Source: Spiroplasma kunkelii CR2-3x
GTDB taxonomy: Bacteria > Bacillota_I > Bacilli_A > Mycoplasmatales > Mycoplasmataceae
Direction: 5' to 3'
NCBI RefSeq assembly: GCF_001274875.1
Contig: NZ_CP010899.1
Coordinates: forward strand, 558,001-622,000
DNA length: 64,000 nucleotides
Part shown: in pieces, positions 59,111-64,000 of the stretch
How positions within the stretch are numbered: the stretch's first letter is position 1
Layout: each line of letters starts with the position of its first letter
The notes under the pieces: model-generated
Database searches by the model: none
Seen by the model: only the letters and a program-made list of their open reading frames with translations
What the model was told of the DNA's origin: nothing
Made by a program: the position numbers and the translations under genes

Positions 59111-59906
59111 TAATCTTTTCCAAACACGGAAATTAATTAAAATTGTTAAAAGTAGTCCAATATCAATTATTAACGGTGCTTTGGGTACTGGTAAAACTTT
59201 ATTGATGACTTATTTATCACAAATTGCTAAATTTGATAATGTTTATTCTAATTATTTTATTAATGATGAAAAAATTGGAGTTTTAGGTTTAAACCATTTA
59301 GATTTTAAAAATAAAAATTATAAGATACCACCAAACGATAGTTTAATTTTATTTGATGAAATATTTTTGTATATGAATGGTGCTAAACCCGAAGAAAACA
59401 ATAAAAAGTTTAGTGGTTTAATTCCATATTTTTTATTATGTATTCAGTTTGATAATAACATTGTTTTTGCTGGACAACGGATTAATCAGAATTGGGTGGA
59501 ATATAGAGAAATTACTAATATGATTATTGTTCCTATGCAATATATTAAACCTAGTATATTTTTTCCTTATTTTAAGATGAAAATAGGTTTTTTTGATGAT
59601 TTAGATGATTATTTAGTATGAAAAACAGAAACAGTTAAACGAACAGCAAACGGAAAAAGAATTCGTAAAAAATCTAATAAAGATATTGGTATTAATTTTG
59701 TTAAAATAACAATTCCTTTATCTATTGCAATGCAATATGATAGTAAATATTTAAAGTTTGTGCGTGATTTAAAAAATGATAAAGTACCAAGTTATATTAA
59801 ACAAAATTGACCTAGTATTGTTAAAAAAGATATTACGATTGATGAATTGCGAGAGATGGGTATGGAACATTTATTAAAGAATTTGGGGGAATTAGATAAT
59901 GATTAA
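59050..59906 (+). pseudogene. Zot-like ATPase lacking its N-terminus
   Basis: Retains Walker A and B and the complete C-terminus (ends LGELDND by read-through of the usual stop site), about 97 percent like 55390-56241. Has no start region. Confidence 0.75.
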
Positions 59907-60145
59907 TTTATTTGCTAATGATGTATGAAATGGTGCTATTAATACCATCGTTGATATTTTTATGAAAATAATGGACTGAATGTGAACATTAAAATTGCCG
60001 GGTACAAATATTCCTTTATTTGTAATTTGAGTAATTGGTGGTGTTATAAATGTTATTTTATTATTAGTTAATAGTTCTCGTGGTTTAAGTTCAGTTTCTC
60101 GTGCAAGTTTAGAAGCAAGTTCTAGTAATATTAGCAAAATTAAGT
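59899..60145 (+). pseudogene. Truncated copy of the 139-aa membrane protein
   Basis: Identical start MINLFANDVWNGAINTIVDI and helix, then at about 60125 (EASSS) joins foreign sequence. Confidence 0.7.
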
Positions 60146-60298
60146 AATAAAATTGGAGAGTTAGAAGAAAAATTATTAAATTTAGGAGCAGAATAACTAT
60201 ATAATCAAATTTATTCATTTTTATGAAGACATGGATTATACAATCCAACTTCAGAAGAATTAGATGCTGAATTTAACGCATTTAAAAATAAAAAATAA
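60125..60298 (+). pseudogene. Unknown gene fragment after the provirus junction
   Basis: LAKLSNKIGELEEKLLNLGAE, one TAA, then LYNQIYSFLWRHGLYNPTSEE and more to TAA 60296-60298: a coiled-coil-like C-terminal part of an unrecognised gene with one internal stop. Confidence 0.4.
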
Positions 60299-60331
60299 AT
60301 TATAATTAAAAATATAATTTAAATTAAAAAT

Positions 60332-60419
60332 AAAAAAACATTTATCAGAATGTTTAATGTATTCAAACCAAAAAAGGTTTTCTACCAGGGAACTTTAAAT
60401 ATAAGTAAATGTTTTTTTA
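60332..60419 (+). promoter_or_regulatory. Switch-like leader RNA (copy 4)
   Basis: AAACCAAAAAAGGTTTTC-TACCA-GGGAAC...: hairpin 2 is GTTTTC/GGGAAC with G-U pairs. 5' ACATTTATC and 3' TAAATGTTTTTTT closing arms present. Preceded by TATAAT-like sequence. Confidence 0.65.
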
Positions 60420-60441
60420 TTTTTGTTTTAGAAAGTAAAAA

Positions 60442-60504
<63 letters not shown>

Positions 60505-60697
60505 CGCAAATATTATATTGATAATATTTGTCCTGAATGTAAAAAGCAAGGTGAAGAAATAAATTCATTAGGTAAATTATGATGTTGTTTTTGTGGTTGT
60601 GTATTTGGTTATAATATTTGAGCATTTAAACATGGTATTGTTAATGAAAAAATAAAAAAGATATTGATAATTTTAATAAAAATTAGAAAGGAAAAAC
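60505..60697 (+). pseudogene. Zinc-binding small plectrovirus protein (5' end at the TA repeat)
   Basis: YIDNICPECKKQGEEINSLG then WCCFCGCVFGYNIW: Cys pairs CPEC and CCFCGC suggest a zinc ribbon. The start is lost or replaced by the TA run. The second part recurs at 62723. Confidence 0.45.
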
Positions 60698-60700
60698 AAA

Positions 60701-61734
60701 ATGAAGGTAAATATGAATCCTTATAATCGTTTAACTGGCGATGTTTATATAGACCATATATTGATAATAGTAATTTTGTTAATCAAAAATATTATGTTAA
60801 AAAAGTATATTATGGTACTTATATTAAAACGATTGTATTACCCTTAGAATGTATTAATAAATTTGGTAAAGGAAATCCAGCGGGGATTAAAAATAATGGT
60901 GAAAATGAAACAAAATTATTTAATAGTCGTATTTGCTCGCAAGCAAATTGTATTCGTAAAGCAATTCACAATTTTAGTGGTTGTAAAAATATGGGTTTTT
61001 TAACTTTAACTTATGCTGAAAATGTCCAAGATATTAAAAAAGCGAATCATCATTTTAGATTATTTATTCGAAGGTTAAATTATTATTTTTCTAAATATAA
61101 GAAAAATAAATATAAAGATTTAAAATATCTTGTTGCTTATGAATATCAAAATCGCGGAGCAGTTCACTTTCATATAATATTTAGTGAATATATTCCTAAT
61201 AAAGTAGTTAGTAAATGTTGACCGTATGGATATAATAAAAATTTACCGGTTGAAACTGGTACAAATAAATTTATTAGTAAATATGTTGCTAAATATATTA
61301 TCAAAGTCTAAAGTAATGAAAAAAGCAAAAATATTTATGACTTAAATACCAAAGCATATCGTTTTAGTGCTAATTGTATTGACCCAATTATTAAAGTTGG
61401 TGTTATTGAAATGTGCGAAATGGAATTAATAGCTTCATTAAAAGAGACAAAACATAATTTTATGTTTAATAATAAAGATGGTTATTTAATGGGTGTTAGC
61501 ATTGATAGTGATTGAAATAAAGACTATTTTTGATAAATGGAAGAATATGTTCCATATGATAAAAAAATATTTCGGTTTTTTCATAAAATATCTGATTTAG
61601 ATAGATACCTAATACGGAAAAAATATGATAAATACCTTAATTTAGGTAAACAAAGGTACATAAAAAAAGTACCTTCCAAATGGAAAATACTAGTGTGTAG
61701 CATAGTTCTGGACGAACCTATACCACATAATTAA
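60701..61734 (+). pseudogene. HUH Rep, frameshift and two stops
   Basis: HUH motif RGAVHFHIIFSEYI and Tyr helix FISKYVAKYI intact. A one-base deletion near codon 13, TAA at about 61309 (after AKYIIKV) and CAA-to-TAA at about 61534 inactivate it. C-terminal end PIPHN differs from the intact copy, which has a shifted end. Confidence 0.8.
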
Positions 61735-62078
61735 TTAAAACAAAAAAAAAAAAAAAAGCAAGTTGAGGATTTAAATTTATAAATAAATTTATTTTTTGCT
61801 TTGAAATATGTAGTTGACATATTTATTTTGTTATGTAAAATTAAATTAGAATATTACATATAATATTTAGTTATATTTAAGTATTCAAACCAATAAAGGT
61901 TTTCTGGACGGAAACTTTAAATATAAGTAAATTTTTTTATTTTGCATTTATATTTACATTCATTTTGTATTAATTTTTTATTAAATTAGTTTTATTTTTT
62001 AACATTTATTTTATTTAAAGTTTTAAACTTTGTTAAACCTTTATTTACATATATGTAAATGAAAGGAATTTTTTAGTT
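61735..62078 (+). promoter_or_regulatory. Intergenic region with promoter and leader RNA copy 5
   Basis: 15-A tract (61742-61756), TTGACA/16/TAAAAT near 61815-61842, leader at 61861-61939 with AAACCAATAAAGGTTTTC-TGGAC-GGAAAC (loop TGGAC). Same order as 52921-53313. No gene seen. Confidence 0.65.
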
Positions 62079-62394
62079 ATGTTTAAAGTTTATTTAAGTG
62101 ATATTAAGTTTAATCAAGTTATTAAAGATAAGTCAAATAAAGAAAATTATTATGATGTATATACATTTTTACGAGTTGAAGGTAAAAAAAATAATTGGTA
62201 AAGAATACCAAGATAAATGGGTTGGTAAAGATAGTGAATTTCAAAATAGTTTGCCCGAAATGATTGAAGGTAGTTTTTATAATGTAGAAATTGGTTTTAA
62301 CGGTAAAATATCAAAAATATTACCTTATGAAACCGAACAAGATTTTATTAATAAATATTCTAGTAGTTCAGCAATAACAGAAAGCAATAATTAA
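62079..62394 (+). pseudogene. Putative ssDNA-binding protein, frameshifted in an A8 run
   Basis: MFKVYLSDIKFNQVIKDKSN; the run of eight A near 62187 shifts the frame; with seven A the protein continues to INKYSSSSAITESNN. The tail is conserved. Confidence 0.55.
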
Positions 62395-62395
62395 T

Positions 62396-62533
62396 ATGCA
62401 ACAACAGTTATGTATAGTTTGTGTTAGTGATACTATTTGAGAAAATGGGTCTCATTATTGTTGAAATTGTGTTAATGAAAATGTTGCTTTAATTAATAAT
62501 TATTATTCTATGTTAGATTATGAAAACAGTTAA
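62396..62533 (+). CDS. Small plectrovirus zinc-ribbon protein (45 aa)
   Basis: CIVC and CWNC, intact, as at 53693. Confidence 0.65.
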
Positions 62534-62609
62534 TTTTAAGAAACAAAAACATAATCAAAAAAAGAAACGTATTTTAAAATTAGGTTTTAGAAAGAGTTCT
62601 TATTTTTAA
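62520..62609 (+). CDS. Very basic 29-aa plectrovirus peptide
   Basis: MKTVNFKKQKHNQKKKRILK then LGFRKSSYF. About half of its residues are Lys, Arg, His or Asn. Overlaps the end of the zinc-ribbon gene. Possible DNA-compacting virion peptide; inference only. Confidence 0.4.
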   Translation: MKTVNFKKQKHNQKKKRILKLGFRKSSYF

Positions 62610-62620
62610 AATTGAATTTA

Positions 62621-62845
62621 TGGCAAAGAATAAAAATAAATTAAATATTAATTGAGACTGAATTATTTTTATAATTTCTTGTTTGTTATTAGTTGTTTGG
62701 TTTATATTGTTTTTTGTTTATTTATGATGTTGTTTTTGTGGTTGTGTATTTGGTTATAATATTTGAGCATTTAAACATGGTATTGTTAATGAAAAAATAA
62801 AAAAGATATTGATAATTTTAATAAAAATTAGAAAGGAAAAACAAA
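62621..62845 (+). pseudogene. Fusion of small membrane protein and zinc-protein remnant
   Basis: MAKNKNKLNINWDWIIFIIS and a helix, joined at about 62721 to WCCFCGCVFGYNIW and more. The join is the edge of the 2.15-kb duplicated unit. Confidence 0.5.
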
Positions 62846-63187
62846 ATGAAGGTAAATATGAATCCTTATAATCGTTTAACTGGCGATGTTTATATAGACC
62901 ATATATTGATAATAGTAATTTTATTAATCAAAAATACTATGTTAAAAAAGTATATTATGGTCCTTATATTAAAACGATTGTATTACCGTTAGAATGTATT
63001 AATAAATTTGGTAAAGGTAATTTAACTGGTATTAAAAATACTGGTGAAAATGAAACAAAATTATTTAATAGTCGTATTCGCTCGCAAGCAAATTGTATTC
63101 GTAAAGCAATTAACAATTTTAGTGGTTGTAAAAATATGGGTTTTTTAACTTTAACTTATGCTGAAAATGTCCAAGATATTAAAAAAG
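62846..63187 (+). pseudogene. Rep N-terminal part, truncated
   Basis: Same one-base deletion near codon 13 as 60701, then open to AENVQDIKK, where it is cut at 63187 by the hairpin that starts remnant D. Confidence 0.7.
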
Positions 63188-63275
63188 TGTAGAAACCACA
63201 CACATTTTGTATTTTTGGTTTTTACAGTTTTGGAAAGTAAATTTTTTTAATATTTTTAATTAAGGAGTTGAAATT

Positions 63276-63386
63276 ATGCAAACAAAGCAATATTTTATTT
63301 TGCGGTCGCTAGTGAAAAAGTATGGTAAAGATAATGTTATTAATACTGTTAATAAGATTGCAAAAGATATTGAAATTAAAAAGTAA
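63276..63386 (+). CDS. Small plectrovirus protein (36 aa)
   Basis: Identical to 32520-32630. Confidence 0.6.
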   Translation: MQTKQYFILRSLVKKYGKDNVINTVNKIAKDIEIKK

Positions 63387-63388
63387 AA

Positions 63389-63431
63389 GAATAAATTATT
63401 CCGCGTAATTTATTAGCGGAATAATTTATTC
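63389..63431. repeat. Perfect 16-bp plectrovirus hairpin
   Basis: GAATAAATTATTCCGC / GCGGAATAATTTATTC with an 11-nt loop. Confidence 0.8.
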
Positions 63432-63518
63432 AATAATGTTTTTTAATGGAGCGAAGCGACAACGAGCGGAGCGAGTTTGCAAATTTCAATTTTTTAATTT
63501 TTAGAGAGGAGATGTAAT

Positions 63519-63668
63519 ATGCCAACTTGATTAACGACAATATTTAGTATTCTTATTGTATTGGGGATTTTTCTTTATATTGGTTTAGGAATTTATCAAA
63601 AAATTCGTCAAATTGAACGAAATAAAAAAGATAAAAAAGAAATTGAAAGAAAGGAGGATAAAAAATAA
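63519..63668 (+). CDS. Small one-helix plectrovirus membrane protein (49 aa)
   Basis: [18 protein letters not shown] with the full KEDKK tail; AGAGAGGAGATG before the start. Confidence 0.65.
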
Positions 63669-63964
63669 TGTTAGGTATGTATTTAACAACAGCAGTTAAT
63701 TTTTTAGCAAATACACCTAAAACTATGACTGAGGGTATGACTGGTATTTGAACTGGATTAACTAGTGCATTATGAAAAGTTAAAGAAGGTATAACAAATA
63801 TTTTACCTGAGATAATGGTTTTCTTAGGTGAAGCGTGAATTATTTTAATTCCGTTTGCTATATTTTGTATTATAAAAATGCATCGTGTATATTCAAGTTC
63901 CAAATTTATATCTCTTGTTAATTTGATGATAACATCATTTAAAATAAATGCAACTATTTTTTAA
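63668..63964 (+). pseudogene. Coat protein B-like gene with replaced C-terminus
   Basis: Identical to 3737-3985 to PFAIFCIIK, then joined to unrelated codons (MHRVYSSSKF and onwards). The basic end needed for coat function is missing. Confidence 0.6.
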
Positions 63965-64000
63965 AAAATTAAAATATTTTATAAATATAACTTAATTTAA

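Larger units (their letters stand above)
58437..60125 (+). mobile_element. Second, internally deleted provirus copy
   Basis: Starts with the junction repeat, promoter P3 (TTGACA 58488-58493, TATAAT 58510-58515) and leader 3, then rep fused to the Zot-like gene by an internal deletion of about 3.1 kb, and ends within the 139-aa gene at about 60125. Confidence 0.85.
60577..63187 (+). mobile_element. Third provirus type, partly duplicated
   Basis: The block starting TTATGATGTTGTTTTTG occurs at 60577 and again at 62723, followed each time by a rep gene with the same one-base deletion. The unit is about 2.15 kb: zinc protein, rep, rep/ssb intergenic region with leader 5, ssDNA-binding-type gene, zinc ribbon, basic peptide, membrane protein. 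Confidence 0.75.
63188..63885 (+). mobile_element. Plectrovirus remnant D
   Basis: Nearly identical to 32433-33150: hairpin TGTAGAAACC/GGTTTTTACA, MQTK gene, 16-bp hairpin, MPTW gene, coat. Ends inside the coat gene at about 63880; the last ~115 bases of the window are AT-rich with no feature. Confidence 0.8.

Noticed and set aside
59892-60248. Minus-strand frame of 118 codons
   Set aside because: Covers the opposite strand of the truncated 139-aa gene and junction; no RBS.

Overview
This window comes from a Spiroplasma chromosome, very probably in the citri-poulsonii group. Three things support this. UGA is read as tryptophan throughout: almost every long gene is recovered only when TGA is treated as Trp (genetic code 4). 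The DNA is very AT-rich. The gene order rpsB-tsf-membrane protein-spiralin-pfkA-pyk is the known spiralin locus of Spiroplasma, and the spiralin signal peptide, lipobox and first mature residues are easily recognised. The species is not assigned.

Layout. 1-3247: lspA (5' end outside the window), rluD, a rhomboid-like membrane gene and a dCMP deaminase, tightly packed on the + strand. 3316-9745: two head-to-head plectrovirus (SpV1-type filamentous ssDNA phage) remnants, one on + (3316-5217) and one on - (5227-9544), followed by an IS30-type transposase tail. 9952-24364: host core with membrane proteins, rnhC, acpS, rpsB/tsf, spiralin, the glycolytic pair pfkA/pyk, a T-box-controlled thrS and an agmatine-deiminase-like gene that lacks its catalytic cysteine. 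24441-27855: decayed prophage-like genes, another plectrovirus scrap and a broken pyrE. 27950-32206: L20-type leader plus infC-rpmI-rplT, uvrC, and a DeoR regulator with an apparent ATT start. 32433-36349: plectrovirus and transposase scraps, truncated host genes, a thioredoxin-like lipoprotein and a GC-richer foreign fragment. 36388-50227: host core with ybeY-dgkA-cdd-hydrolase, rbfA, folD, fhs, a nucleotidyltransferase-like gene, decayed coaBC beside intact coaX, then truB-ribF-rpsO. 50293-64000: a plectrovirus island.

The island holds one apparently complete provirus. A direct repeat of about 40 bp at 51384 and 58437 defines a unit of about 7.05 kb that carries, all on the + strand, an HUH replication initiator, a putative ssDNA-binding protein, a zinc ribbon, several one-helix membrane proteins, the coat protein, a Zot-like ATPase and a long secreted attachment-type protein. 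Behind it lie deleted and rearranged partial copies up to the window end.

The observations most worth following are these. (1) A leader RNA upstream of phage rep and ssDNA-binding genes, present six times, in which one strand can join either of two mutually exclusive hairpins; one of them has a hypervariable loop. (2) A self-contained reverse-strand cassette of about 315 bp (terminator, 58-residue gene, palindrome, promoter), inserted between the phage intergenic region and the rep promoter of the intact provirus and absent from two sibling copies. (3) Coat genes flanked by long inverted repeats in two unrelated provirus copies. Functions given for phage genes rest on motifs and gene order, not on database searches.
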